Positions 21,402 to 34,700 of a stretch of 64,000 nucleotides of DNA are shown in pieces. The first letter of the stretch is position 1. Each line of letters begins with the position of its first letter. The stretch is from Evernia prunastri (lineage: Eukaryota; Ascomycota; Lecanoromycetes; Lecanorales; Parmeliaceae), in the NCBI GenBank assembly GCA_003184365.1, contig NKYR01000025.1:124001-188000 (forward strand), read 5' to 3'. Position numbers and translations under genes: made by a program. The notes under the pieces are model-generated. The model searched no databases. It saw only the letters and a program-made list of their open reading frames with translations, and was not told the origin of the DNA.

Positions 21402-24400
21402 CGTGGAACGCAAGTGTCTGGATGATTGCGATGGAGGATGGATGTCGGCAAGCAGCCTTTGCTTGTAGCTGGAGTGAGAGAAGGGATGGATCGGGCGGCC
21501 GCGAAGGCTTTGACGGATCAAAACCGACCGACTACCTATGAAAAGAGAGAATGTTAATCACTAGTCCTTTAGAATACTGGCAGTAGATTGAGATCCAAAC
21601 AAAGTATTCGTATTAGTTTGGGTAGTCTTGCCCAGACGACGGCTTGGGAAAGCGTTGGTTTCGCAAGTCAAGGGATGAGGTGCATGGAGAGGGAGGAGAC
21701 TGCAAAGTGTAATATTATGGATCGCATACCGGTGTTGTGATTACCCTAGTCAAGAGGCTCCAGGCAGAATCTCTGGTGCTGGAGATACCGGCCTCTCCAG
21801 GCGTGTGTCGTTGGCTGCTGTCTTCAGTCCGCAACCAGTGTCAACAAAGACACTGGAATTCGGGAGCCGATATTGACGTTCTTGATGGATGGCTCAGTGA
21901 ATGAGAGCCATAGGACACAACCAAGGTAATGGATGGTTTGAGGTGGAGAAGAACATTTGTTGATGCGTGGGCGACGGGGGTGAAATGGAAAGAGAGAGAA
22001 AGAGAGAGCGGTAGTGAGCAAGCGGACTCAACAAACCCTGCACAGCACCAAGTGATTTTATGCAATCGGCACAATTTGATAACAGAAGATTCAAGGAATG
22101 AAATCTTCTCAATTCCTACGTCCTCTACGACGGCACATGTTTCTATCTCAGGAAGCTGTGCTTTGCATCTATGGGAAGCGCCAGCATTGTCGCATCGCTA
22201 TGTTCTGTAGATATCCTCTACTTTATATCCTGAGCATTGACTGGCAAGCGGCGGCCTCTACAGGATGAGCAAGCTGCAGGAATGGTCAGGCGGCGGAGAT
22301 GATTGGACATGAGTGTAACAGTGGCAGTGGGTAGGGGCCAAAAAGTCTAGGAGGGAGTCTCAGGTAAAGCGGGAGGTGGAGTGGAGTGGGACGGTGAAAG
22401 GCAATCGAGCCAATGGTGATGTGAGGGGGCTGCATACCAGCTTGGTGCCCAGCGAAAAAAAAGCCGCTGAAGCATCGGGGGTTGGAGATACCTTCCCTTG
22501 CCCGATACGAGTCAAGCTTATGCGCCGAGACTCTTTTCCAACCTTCAGCTTGCAGACCTAAGGTAAGTTGCAGAGAGTAAGGTAGTAGTAGGTAGTGACT
22601 TTGGTTTTGATACCTCTTTGGCTACAACGCTTGGCTTCTCTGCAGCAAGCGAAGTTACTTGGTAGCTTTTCTCCTTGAGTACGAAGTAGTCTTGATACAA
22701 TCATACAGCGCATATGCAGTCCTTTGAATTTCGGGCTTGGTCCAAACAAAGGAGGATGAGGATGACCTTAGTCAACGAGGAATGCGGCCCGAGCTCGTGC
22801 TTGAAACGAGCGAGAGTCAAGCCCTTATACGCCGCAAAAGTCCTCTCCGATGATGGCCTAGGCAGGTAGCCGAGAATAATGTCTGATCAGTCTGTTCAGT
22901 CTGGTAAGATGAATTGATAAAGAGAGAGCAAAGGGAAGATTGATGGGTAGTGTATCATGAGTGAGTGAGTGAGTGCAACATGAATAACATTTATTTAGAG
23001 ATGCCTTGGGCTTATTCGTCAGCGGACAAGTGCAATATCAGCAATTGGCGAGTTGATGGCTTGTCATGCGCAGGATCTACACTCGCTAATAAATAGTAGT
23101 AGTACTTGACTCGCCTACACTTAATTATTTTTTATTTTTTATTGTTCTTAAGCATGCCAAACATCGCTCGCCACTAGAGACTTAGAGAGTAAGGGAAACC
23201 TTTTTTCTTCTTTTTACTCCGCTACCGTTACTGTAATAGTAATAGGTAGTCACGACCATTGAACCAGTCACCAAATGATACTTTGAGGCCAATTCAATAG
23301 AGTATGTAGCCTGTCTAAAATCTCCCGGACTTCCGCTCAGACCCTTGGACCGATAACGACATTCGTGCACAACTATCGTGATTGCTTCTTCTTCACCATT
23401 TCTTCATCTACGATTACTCTCCACCTTTCTTACCTCTCACCACGTGGTTACAGCGATACATAGTGGATAGAGTCAGCGATCAACGCTCTCTATCACTGTG
23501 CCATCTGCCGAGCTGCCCCGATTCATCCGACCCATTATAGTCTTGTGAGTAGACATTAGAGCGCATCGCCATCGCAATAAAGATAACGGATGAACCACTG
23601 AAACCAGGTTTTCGTCGACTAAGTATCCAAGTAGACATGCCCGAGGTAAAGAAGGTTTCGAGCCATGGGGGTTAGGCTGCGCTTTTCATAGGTAGAGCAC
23701 GCGGGAAGAGACCATCGAATTGGCCGAGGTGGGCGTTTATTCCACCTCTAATCAATGCCTTTTTCCCTTCACAAGGTGTGTTGAAGTTCGTTATACAATT
23801 GCACAAGAGGTGGACTGTGCAATGGGAAGTTGAAGTCAAAGCGATTGAGATTCGCGAGACTGCGAAAAATGAGGACCTTTGACTGGAAACCATCACGTGA
23901 TTTGGAGCGGGTTTGGTGTAAAAGCGAAGCGCGACGCAGACGATCGTTAGTCGTCCGAGTAATGAGGCTCTGAAGCCACTACCTACATGCTGACTTGCTC
24001 CAGAATCATTCACGAAGTGAATACACTGTCGGAATCCGTAACGCAACACTTGATGCTGGTCATACGCACTGCTTGCAACCATATTGCGATATTTTGAATG
24101 TCGAAGCGTTTGTCGGGGGACGCGGCTGTAAATACATTAGAGTTGCGAAATAAAGTAATTTTTAGCGCGTTCTATCGTCGGGGCAACCCTTCTCCAATCT
24201 GGAAATCAAGTTAATCAACAATGACCCTTTTTTTGCGACTACGAGTCGCAGGTCCTGAGGAGTACATCTTACCGCATCATCTTATTCCAAACACAAGCAT
24301 TGTTTTGGCCTTGCTCAAGAACCTCCTCAAAGCCTACTGGTAGCCAAGCTAATTTCTGAATCTTTCATGTTAGTAAGCTGACGGAGAACAGAGCCAGATC

Positions 24401-24482
24401 GCGGTTTAGAGGGAAGCACGCGAGAGAGCTTCCCCGAGCACCCTACATCACCCTCGAGGAGCTTGGAACGCGTCGGAACATC
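21402..24482. other. Long divergent spacer, Zn2Cys6 regulator / cyclin B
   Basis: 3.1 kb between divergent genes with no recognisable protein. It has a purine-rich stretch (GAGAGAAAGAGAGAG, near 21990-22010; CT-rich in the regulator's leader sense), a GAGT tetranucleotide repeat near 22960 and AT-rich DNA near 23120. A TTTTCATAG acceptor-like site on the minus strand just above 21537 suggests a 5' UTR intron for the regulator. A 136-codon minus frame (24082-23672) starts with ATG but matches nothing I know. Large leaders are common for fungal regulators. Confidence 0.4.
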
Positions 24483-26825
24483 ATGGATGCCAAGGTAAGT
24501 CTTTCACTTCCACTTATACTGCGTTTCCGAAGAGCACATTACAAGTCAACGATCTGCTGGCAAGCAATTTAATCCCCGACCAAGCTTTTTGCAAAGTCCG
24601 AGTCTGTCGAAGATGAAAAGTGCCAACCATTGCATACTTCATGTATTTCTATATAACACATATTTGTATCCTTCCTCTGACCACGCACTACACTACTGAC
24701 ATGGATTCCGTGTATCAGCCTCAGAGACCGACTCGGACCTTGCGCGCCATTTACGGAGATGAAAACGTGATACCGACGACCGGTCCCCAGAAGACTCTAC
24801 ACCAGCGTAACAAGTCGAGCCCAGCACTTTCAACAATACATCAAGCAGGTGGTCTGAAGCTTGCGGCAAAGCGGACAGCATTTGGGGATGTCAGCAACAC
24901 CGCCAATGTCTCAAGGCCAAGTAAGGATGACTCGGCAATTGGCGCGAAAGGCGAGTACAGCATCTCGGAGAAGATGATCTCGACACAGCAGGACAAGAAA
25001 GCACCCTCTTTCCTCAGACCTGCACAACGTCCCTTGTCTGTCTCCGGGTTGAAAGGTCTATTGAACAATGTCGCCAATTCCACCAACCTGCCGTCGGTCA
25101 AACAGCCCTTGGTTGACATTCAACAATCACTACAGCATACCTCTCAAGCTGCGAATACGCGCAAGCTCATGACGAAGAAGAGCACTGCTGTCTTTAAAGA
25201 TGCTGTTGCCACGCAGCCCCAACCCTCGGCTCCTGAGGTGCACAAGCCTCTGCCCAATACTGCACCAATGGCTCCTGTCCACCGCGAACTTCAACCTCGA
25301 CAGCAAATTAAAGAGACCTTCGAGTCACAGGAGCTACAAACTAGACCGCAGCTAGTACTGGACAAGCAGGGGGGCCAGGCTGCCACGCAGTCATCCTCGG
25401 AAGAACCTGCTGTGCTCCGATCAGATGGCATTTACATTGACGAGCATGGACAGGTACAGTTCTATGGAATGGAGGAGTCTATTGAGCATGTTGAGGTTCT
25501 TCGGCCGAGTGACAAGGGCGTCCTCTTACCGGTGGAGGTGCCGAATCAAAGTGGGAGGCCAGGACGGGACCAGGCTCTTGATGCTTATCTCGCCAAGTCA
25601 CAACCAGACCCGCACCGGAAACCAACCTTGGCTCCTGTCTCAGAGCCGGAAGAATACTGGGATGATGAGGCTGAAGAAAATTATGACGAGGAAGGTTATG
25701 CTACCGCCCGATCATTCAAGTCCAGGGGAGACAATACTACAGGTGGTGCTACGACGGTTCTGTTCCCAAAGGTCAATCAAAAGACAAGGAAAGAAATTGC
25801 TGCCGCCAAAGAGCTGATAGAGGGATCTAAGACAGCCGAAGAGCTCGAGGATGAGGCATGGGATACAACAATGGTAGCGGAATATGGGGAAGAGATCTTC
25901 TCATATATGAAGGACTTAGAGGTCAGAGAATCATAGACTGGCGATTGAACCATGCTGACCTCGCAAAATAGATCAAGATGCTGCCAAACGCACACTACAT
26001 GGACAATCAGGCAGAGATACAGTGGTCGATGCGTGCAGTACTGATGGACTGGATAGTCCAAGTTCACCATCGGTTCAACCTTCTCCCAGAAACGCTTTAT
26101 CTCTGTGTAAACTATATCGATCGGTTCTTGTCCTGCAAGGTTGTCTCCCTAGGAAAGCTGCAACTGGTTGGCGCCACTGCAATATTCATCGCTGCCAAGT
26201 ACGAAGAGATCGATTGCCCGTCTGTGCAGGAAATTGTATACATGGTTGATGGCGGCTACACTGTTGACGAGATCCTCAAGGCGGAACGTTTCATGCTTAG
26301 CATGCTGCAGTTCGAACTTGGCTGGCCTGGACCCATGAGTTTCTTGAGAAGGATCAGCAAGGCCGACGATTACGATCTGGAGACGAGGACGCTTGCGAAG
26401 TACTTTCTCGAGATCACTATCATGGATGAACGATTCGTTGGCAGTCCACCGAGTTTTGTCGCCGCTGGAGCACATTGTCTGGCGAGGATGATGCTCAAGA
26501 AGGGCGTTTGGGTATGTTTCTTGCTCTGATAAATGTTGCAACTCACATGCTAAAACCTATACAGTCACCGGCACACGTCTACTACGCCAACTACACCTAC
26601 TCCCAGCTTTTCAACCTGGTATTACTCATGGTCGAATGCTGCGAAGATGCACGCAAGCATCACTGTGCAATATTCGAAAAGTATACCGACAAGCGTTACA
26701 AGCGTGCATCGCATTTTGCGGAGTCTGAGATGAAGAGAGGATTTCAAATTGAGGATGTCGCTACACATTCTGCCGCACCGTACGCCAGCCACTACGACAA
26801 TCGTCATATCTGGGGTCAGAAGTGA
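24483..26825 (+). CDS. G2/mitotic B-type cyclin
   Basis: Preferred exons: 24483-24494, 24719-25921, 25972-26511 and 26565-26825 (671 aa). The N-terminal half is disordered and has a destruction-box-like RTAFGDVSN (Phe in place of the usual Leu), expected for APC/C turnover. The cyclin box starts after FSYMKDLEIKMLPNAHYMDN with EIQWSMRAVLMDWIVQVHHR (MRxxLxDW) and ETLYLCVNYIDRFLS; the second cyclin fold has SPAHVYYANYTYSQL. The protein would activate Cdk1 for mitosis. Start: an exon coding MDAK ends in GTAAGT (24495), and a CTGAC branch site (24696-24700) and TATCAG acceptor lead in frame into PQRPTRTLRAIYGDEN. If that intron is not used, the ATG at 24701 (MDSVYQPQRPTRTL) is the start and the protein has 673 aa. 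Confidence 0.92.
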
Positions 26826-27545
26826 GCGTTAGGGCCGAGATGACAGGATCCTGAATCAAACGCTGGGGTCTATCGCCCTTCCGGAAAATGGCTTCACCTT
26901 GGCACATTGCAACGACTAGACTTGGTATTCCACCTTGCTCCATCAGCTTCGACTAGGAACATCTTGAATACTCGAGACTTTGCTCATTAGCTCTTCTCTT
27001 GGAGAGCTTTTGGACGTCTATTTACCCACATCCGGTATCCTTCCATATTCCTTCAATCATCATTCATAAGCATAGCGCGGCATACCCTTCATGGCAATCA
27101 CGACCTTACGTGCTCCACGACATCGGTTACTTTCCAACATGCGACATTTTGAAAGGAAGAGCTCATCCAGGTGCGACTGGCCTCCTTCTTTCTTTCTAGG
27201 CCGGCGGCGTCAATGGAGCTTCGTGCTGGCAACTCCCTATCAAGAGAAGGGAGGCAACGCTGGCGGTGGTTTTCTTTCTTCTTCTAACGAATTCAAAATA
27301 TTCTAGACTGGGCAAGGGTGGTGGTTACCTGTAAATAAATGGGACAAGCCAGATAGCAACTTTATGTCTAAACAGCGGCTGGATCGATCAATACATTCAA
27401 TCACTCCTGCTGGGACACGATGCCTCTACCGTCCCTCTTGATACATAAAACCCACTCGCTTGCCACCCTTCCACCCTCCCCCATCTCTCCAGCCCATCTT
27501 CTGCACCAGCGCAGCGTCGAGCCGCTCTCCTCTACCCTACTTCTG

Positions 27546-27600
27546 CTCTACCCTACCCTACCCTACCCTACCCTACCCTACTCTACTCTACTCTACTCTA
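27546..27600 (+). repeat. Pentanucleotide array CTCTA-(CCCTA)6-(CTCTA)4
   Basis: Eleven 5-bp units read directly: one CTCTA, six CCCTA, then four CTCTA. The two unit types differ by one C/T change. Confidence 0.95.
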
Positions 27601-28415
27601 CTCACTCCAAATGCTGTCCATCTTGCTATACTTACTCCTCTACCCATCCACCCACCAACCTATCTATCAACCTCCAAACCGCCTCCTCGGCTCCCGAACG
27701 AACAGCATCCTTCCCCGCCTGCCGGAAGGAAGGGGCCTGCCTACCGGGCCCTTTTCACGTTGCGGGACTGCTGCTGGGGAGAGAGGGGAAAAAAGTGGGG
27801 AAAGTTGGGGATGGAGGTTGAGGATGGAGGATGTGAGGAGAGATGAGAGGGTGGAAGAGAGGGGGGATGAGAGGGTGGATGCATTTAGGCGAGAGTGTTT
27901 TTTTCAACTCCTTTTTTAACATTTGTTTTGTTTTTTTGTTTATTTTTTTTTGAGTGGGGAATTGAATTGACGGGGCCCACGTTTCCAAAAGGGGTACATA
28001 CTAGGGATTTACTCTGCAAAAAACATAGATAGATACGCATAGAATGAAAACAGCAACAGCATGGCTCGCACGGCTGACGGGACGGGACGGGGGAAAATGA
28101 CGATTGAGACTCTGCTGGATTCCCCAAAAAGGGCTGGCCAGGATTCGGATTACGACTGCTTACTCATTCCCCCTCCGCCGGGATCCGTTCTTTGGCTTTG
28201 AAAAAAAATTATGTACACTTCTATAAAAAGGGGTATTTACAGTGGAAGAAGGTGGGTGGTGATCATCGTCGGAAAAAATTTGGGCCCCTGCCTGGATCGA
28301 TCGCCTCTGGTGGGCCGCCTAGGTCGGACGCCTTTGTAAATGCAGCATTGCGTTGCAAGCCCTTCCCACCCCTTTGCCTTGCCTTGCCTTTGATTTTCCT
28401 CTTCCAAAGTCCTGG

Positions 28416-28445
28416 CCTATCCTATCCTATCCTATCCTATCCTAT
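28416..28445 (+). repeat. Pentanucleotide array (CCTAT)6
   Basis: Six perfect CCTAT units, directly visible, between the converging cyclin and FMP27 genes. A short CTTGC-type run lies just upstream (about 28376-28390). Confidence 0.95.
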
Positions 28446-28705
28446 CCGTACAGAGATGGAATGCAAATGAAAAATTTCGGTGGGAAGTCTGATGGGGTGA
28501 TGGCGGTACCCCAAGAGAGAGGGAGAGGGACAAGTGTGGTCGAGATGAGATGAAAGGGCAAATGAGACGATTGTGGGAGGTTGATGGGATGAGATGGAGA
28601 GCGGAAGACAGACCGCTCGCTGTCAAGGATTCGTTGGTAGTAGAGAGGCAGACCCGTTAGATCGGTCCAAGATATTTGTGGATAAGTGAGAGCCGTCGAG
28701 CAGTC

Positions 28706-31700
28706 TCATTGGTTCAAGGACCCCAAGATCTTCTTGCCAAGGAGTTGCACGCTTTTCTTGCGTGTGCTGCTACATGTCAGTAAGGACATCCACCGCTAGT
28801 AGGAATCCGACAATAAAGAACTAACCTTTCCTCAGGGTCCTCCACATCCGCATCCTTGCGTCGAAGTTTATGGGTTTCTGCAGTGAAGCGCCGGATCAGG
28901 GTGTGCCGCATTTTGTTCAGTGCCTGGTCGATGATCAGTCAGCTTTGTGTCGATCAGGTAGTTCAGGGAATGGCAGCGACGTACACTATCCTCACCCTCA
29001 CCCTCCGACTCTGGTATCGGTGGGGGATCAACATGCAGTCCATTGTGGAGAGCGGAATGCCGTAAGCTCTGCGTAAAGGAGTCGTTTCTCGCCAATTGAT
29101 TGCTAGGAATGGAGGTCAGGGATGCCCGGGAGGAGTTATCCGTGTCGCCTCTGGGGCTTTGGTCCCGGACACTGCTTGTCTCGCTCGAGTGGCTGTTCTT
29201 GAGAGTGTTGCCGTTTGGCAGCAATGTAGAGGAGTTTGCAAGCTCGCGGAGACGGCCCTGTTGGACTTTGCCTGGCCGATGATGAGAAAATTTGTTGCCG
29301 ATGATGGCGCCTGTGTGTGAGATGAGCGCCCGGATGACATCCTTTTTGAGTCGTAAAGCAAGGTCGAGGTTTGACCATGTCTTATTTCGATACTCAAGGA
29401 CGGGCATGCGGAAGACGAAATTGTGGACGTCTTCAATGTTTCGTTCGCCTCTGCCCTTGTAGCTGAGGCAGAGAACGACGCTAGGGATCTTGACATAGGC
29501 GAGAGTCATATAGTTGGAAGCTCGTGACAACATTTGGGAGAGATCATCAGAAGGCTTGTTCTTATCTGCTGTTGTAGCCTGACTCGTTGAACGGTTGAGG
29601 GTGAATCTCTTATGCTTCTCTGGGTTGCCGCTCATCACGGATAAATTTGTCGAGGACCCATCCTTAGACTTGCGCGTCACTGCTAAAGACTCTTGTGACA
29701 GCTTCTTCGAAGTCGTACGAGCTAGGGGTGGCCGTGATGCATTCTGCGAACGACTGGAGTGGTTCGAGTGATGGAATAATTTGAAATGGTGTGTCTCCCC
29801 ATTGGTCTTAACAGTGGACCTGGAATGACTCTCTTTTTCTGGAAAAGCTCTGGTAGCTCTGAGTCTCATATCTAGAGACGCTGCTCTGGTTGATGGTTGG
29901 TCATCATTGGAGCTATTAGCGTCGAGCCTCGGTGTGTCCTGGATGCCGGATAAGGTCTCGGCATCTGAGTCCTCATCGGCGTCCCTGGCAGGAAGCGTGT
30001 GCTTGATCAAGAACGGCGATTTGTCGCTACCAGTCTTGTCCAATCCCGGAAAAATGTATTCGAAGAGCTTCTGACCCACTTCCCTCTCAAGTTGAACCTT
30101 CAGCGGGAAAAGGTCAACCTCGAACTGATCCAAGACCGGTATGCCAGCAATCGGTTCAAGACTGTGCCAATTGACCTTGAGCATCTTCGGATCTTGACCG
30201 TAGACAAATTTTCTACCGCTTTCTAAATACGGGCCCAGCATCTCAGGGTAAAGAGCATCGGGTAAGAGGTTGAGTCCATGGATACGCTCAATCTGCATCG
30301 AATTGTGATTGGAACCATCACTGTTATCCGTCCTGTCGTAGGCCGCTTTGTTCAGTTGAATCTCCATCAACGGCACGTCCTTTTCTCTCATCAAATGCCA
30401 AACAATTTCTGAAGCGGAAAGGTACCAACGCAACAGCCCAGTCGTCTGTGAGGCCTGAGAACGATCATCATATTTGCGTTGCGATGTAGTGATGGCCTTC
30501 ATCATGAAGAAGAGCTCATCCTCGCAGCTCGCTAAATCGTGTTCGATGGCCATACGATCCTCCCAACCTCGTCTGTCAAGGTACTTGGCGTTTATCATGA
30601 AGTGTGTTTTGATCTCCTCCAACTGCCGTATTCGAGCTTGGAGACTAGACACCATTTTGGGCGCGCCGCTGAGGTCGCTAAAATCAGAGGCTAACATTAT
30701 CCTCTCCAGCTTTTCACTGCGAACTTTTTCTAGCGGCTCGTTGTATAGCAAGAGATCAAACACTATCACGTACATAGTGTAATATTCGACGGAGTCGCAG
30801 ATAGCTCGAATGTGTGGGAAGTCAACCCACAAGTGATCGATACGGCTTTCTGCATTCTCCGGGTTGTTTTTCTGTCCCAACTTTCCGCTGCTAACCTCGT
30901 CGTTGTATTTCAGTCGAAGGGTGTTGTATTTGTCGTAGCGAAGACTCGCAGACGTTCTCTGCACTACCCTTGACCATGCGAAAGGGTCGTATTTGAAATC
31001 AAAGTTGATCTCGAATGCTACCCAGGGTGGCCACGCAGAGCCTTTGGGGGCACCGTAGCGGTTACCAGAGTATATATGAAGAAACTGAGTTAAGACCTTT
31101 TGGGTCGTGACGAAGAATTGTACACTGTCCATATCAACGGAAAATCTGCGCTGCACGAGCCCACTAACATCATCCGCTATGCGATCCTTGTCCATGATCT
31201 GCACCACTCTTAGTTGCATACTCTTAGCTGTGACCAGGAGCACAGATTTGGGGTTCTTCTCGCTCTGCAACTGGATTTGTGGCGCGATCAAGCGAACATG
31301 ATAAGTGTTTTGCGGTGTGTACTCTTCCGAAAGATCTTTACCGAGATTATCCGTATTTGACATCCGGGGGGCCTCCGTTTGCTTAGGATCATCGGCGTCG
31401 ACGGTCTTATTGCTATCACTGAGTAGGTCTTGGATGAGATCTTCGACGCTGGACCCACCGCGATCATCTTCTTCTGTCGAGGCGGCCGCAAAGGCTTCTG
31501 AATCTGTCGAGTCAGAATCTGTCTGGTGTGTATGTTTTCTCTTGTTCTTATGCTGCTCTTTCACGATGTCTAAAATGAATTTGACGGCTTTCTGTGACAT
31601 GTAGTAAATGAACCCTCGCCGTTGACTGACTTGGTGTACGTAGCGAAGAATAATATTCCGAAGCGAATTGTTCCATTTTAATTGGGCATTATGTATGATA

Positions 31701-34700
31701 AAGCGATTGTTGAAGTCACTGATGTGTCCTGAACGAGATGCGGATTCTGGTCCTTTAGCTTTAGTATCCGATTCATCCTCTGAGCCTTCATCCGCCAGGT
31801 CTAGCCCAGCAGTGTCACCAGCCGCTGAAATCCAGGGCATGCCTTCATCAATGGCACGATTCAGTCGCGCGAGCATTTTTTGTAGAAACTTCTTTTTGCC
31901 TTTGAGCTTCTTACCCTGGTCGCGGAGCATTTCGTAGCGGTCTTTTAAGCTCGAATCTCGGTACGAATCCCGGACAACACGAAGCTCTTGCTCGCCTAAC
32001 GTTCTTTCATGCATTTCCAATTGATCATCGAGCTGTACAAGGCGTTCTTCAATCAGCTGACATTGTACTTTGCGAGGGTCGTTATCCTGAGACATGACAC
32101 AAAAATGAGTGGGTTCGTCGCCGAAGGGACTTGCACTGTCGCCATCTGCAGACTTGAAAGTTTGGGTATCAGTCTGTCGGAAATAAGTAAAGCGTGGCGC
32201 GAAAGCCAAAGGCAAGATCTTGGTCTCCGGGTTCGTCTCCGCGGGCAAGATCCAATCCATTTCAACGAAGTCATCCATGTCAATCCAGGAAAAGTCATTG
32301 TCTGGAATGGTAAAGCGAGATATGTCAGCTGAAGGTGTTGATTGCTGATACGCTGCTAGATCTTCCGGCGTGGCTCGTTTTAAGTCATCCGTGGTGGTGC
32401 CGGCAATACTGGCAGATACAGCCCGAATGTCAGCGGAGATGAAATCCAACTGAGCTTGATTGATCCTCATGGCGCTTGCTTTCATTTGCTTAGCTTTGCC
32501 TCTACCTTGAGCTGCAAACTCTTCTCGCCTTTGGTGTAGATCTAACATAAAGCTGTCGAGTCTAAGCTTTAGACCAGTGGCGGAAACAAGTGCCTCAGAA
32601 TAATCTTCGACATCTTTGTGTTTATAGATGTGAGCGATGAAGAGTGGTGAAAGTAGGAGGTTGTACTTGATTGTCGCGAGGTGGCGCCCAAACTTTTTGC
32701 TCGTTTTCTCGACCCCTGGGAATAGCTTACCTTGCCGAATGGGCAAAGCCATGACTCCAGAGAACATCGACCACCAATCGAAGAAGTGCGTGAAAAATCG
32801 AGGACTCATGTGCACTGCATTGTAACTCATGGACGGTTTTATATTCTTGGTCGTCCAATCACGATTGAGGGGAGCAACCACGGCAATTGATAGATGAATG
32901 TGATTACTTCGAAAGCCTTTGAATGCATCGTAGACCTGTCGGTACCATTAGCGCATTCGAAAATCTCACCCAGGATTTGCCTACCTGTCCCAGCGGAGCT
33001 TCTGCATGTTGAGGGTTTCTCAATGTAACGTCGTAGTGCGGTGTGAATTCGAAGGAACGACCTCCTTGATCCAAATCTCTTTCGAAAACCAAACCGGCAA
33101 GCCAGCGTACATTGCCGGAGAGCTTCATAACAACCTTTTTGAACATTGTAGTGTTCCTCTTACTGCTTGTGCTCGAAGTACTGGATGCTTTTAGTTCATC
33201 TTTACCGAACGTAGAGCTTGTCTCTCGAGCTTGATGACTGTAATCGGGAATTGCCAAAACATAATCATCACTCTCGACAGTCATGAACTTCTTAGGATCA
33301 TCGTCCTTATGAATGGACCAGCGTACATTGTTGCGCCAGCACATGACGAATCCTGCACCATTACCTGTGACGCGGTATGGATCACGAGTGCCTTTCAGTT
33401 GCAGGCGAACATCCCCATCACCCTTCCAGGCGACACTGATTCGGGAATGCGCGCTAAGACGGATCTTGTCCCAAAAGCCCGTCCGGTCTGATGGATCTAC
33501 CTGTGGCTTGGTAAAACCCTCTATGACCATCATCATATCCTGGATAGCCGGCTGGTATGACGCTCCCCAGGTAATGCTCGTGGGAGCACTCGTGTTAATT
33601 GCGATAGCCACATCCGAATAGGTTTTGACTGGGGAGACTGTTCTGCGGACATCAATTGCAAAACCCACGCCGGATTCTGATCTTGAAAATTTTGAGGGGG
33701 GAATAACTTCAACCTTGACCTGCTTTGTAGACACAGCGCCCCGATATTCCTCAGCAATGACGAAGTCTGTTTTCAACGACCAACTCGGCAAGCGGGGTGA
33801 TTGTCCTGGCCTAATAGCAGGTACATGAAGCAATGGTAGAGGATAGTCTCGCAAAGTGACACGAGCTTCACCCATATCGATCTGAACATTGACCGGAATC
33901 AGCAACGAGTACTCCATGTTGTGGGGCATCCCTTTGCCGACCCGGTGAAGGAACTGCGGATATTCCTTGATTGGAAATGAAGGCTTGTCAACAACAACAT
34001 GCAGATCACTGATCAGTGTGGACATCAGACCTGGCCGTTCTGGCATGGCAAGTATCCTTTCAGTTTCCTCGTCGTTTTCAGGGATGTCATCGTTGCCCCA
34101 GAATATACCACGGATTCTTCGCATTCCAGCGTTCTGGATACGATACGCAACGTCGATTCGCTTTTTCCAACTTTCAGCATTGTGTCTCTGAAGTTTGTAT
34201 TCGGCTTCTTGGGCCGATATTTTTGCGCCCTCTGTGAGTGTACATCTTCCATCGCGATCGTATCGCATTCGTTGTGATTGAGGAGATGGAGGCGAAGCCG
34301 AACGATGGGGAGAACGTGACTTGGGGCTTCGGCTTCGTCCTCGAGCTTCTTGCGGCGGCGACTGCTTACCTTTTCCATGTTCTTGCGACGGATGAGTCTG
34401 TGTACGGTACCGTGAGGCGGCCCGATTATGGTGACGATTCTCCAGATTGCTGACCTTGGCGAGAAAGGCCTCTTCACGGGCAAGGCGCTGCTTTTGCTCT
34501 ATCAAACCAATGCGGTAGATGGTCCCAAGTTTCCAGTCAAACGCTCCATCTTCAACATCGAAAAGCAATGCTTTGCTTCGAATGGATATTCTCGGCACCT
34601 GCTTGGGTTGTTCTGGTCCTTTGTTGAGGATGTACTCGTCACTTCCTGTCTTGAAACGGTGATGTAATTGCTCAGAAGCTTTCAAAGCGTTTACAAAATT

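Larger units (their letters stand above)
26826..28705. other. Convergent low-complexity spacer, cyclin B / FMP27
   Basis: 1.9 kb between two converging genes. It contains two pentanucleotide arrays (listed), CT-rich DNA at 27460-27540, GA/GGA-rich DNA at 27780-27890, T-rich DNA at 27900-27950 and G/A-rich DNA at 28480-28600. The open frames in it are products of this low complexity. No gene is seen. Confidence 0.6.

Noticed and set aside
23655..23675. A tRNA-like B box (GGTTTCGAGCC)
   Set aside because: It has one base too many for GGTTCGANNCC and no A box or cloverleaf arms upstream.
23672..24082. A 136-codon ATG-started minus-strand frame
   Set aside because: No recognisable domain, no helix or repeat pattern, and no neighbouring exon in frame; kept only as a weak possibility.
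27420..27919. Overlapping open frames of 102-133 codons
   Set aside because: They are read from pentanucleotide and CT/GA-rich DNA, which lacks stops by composition.
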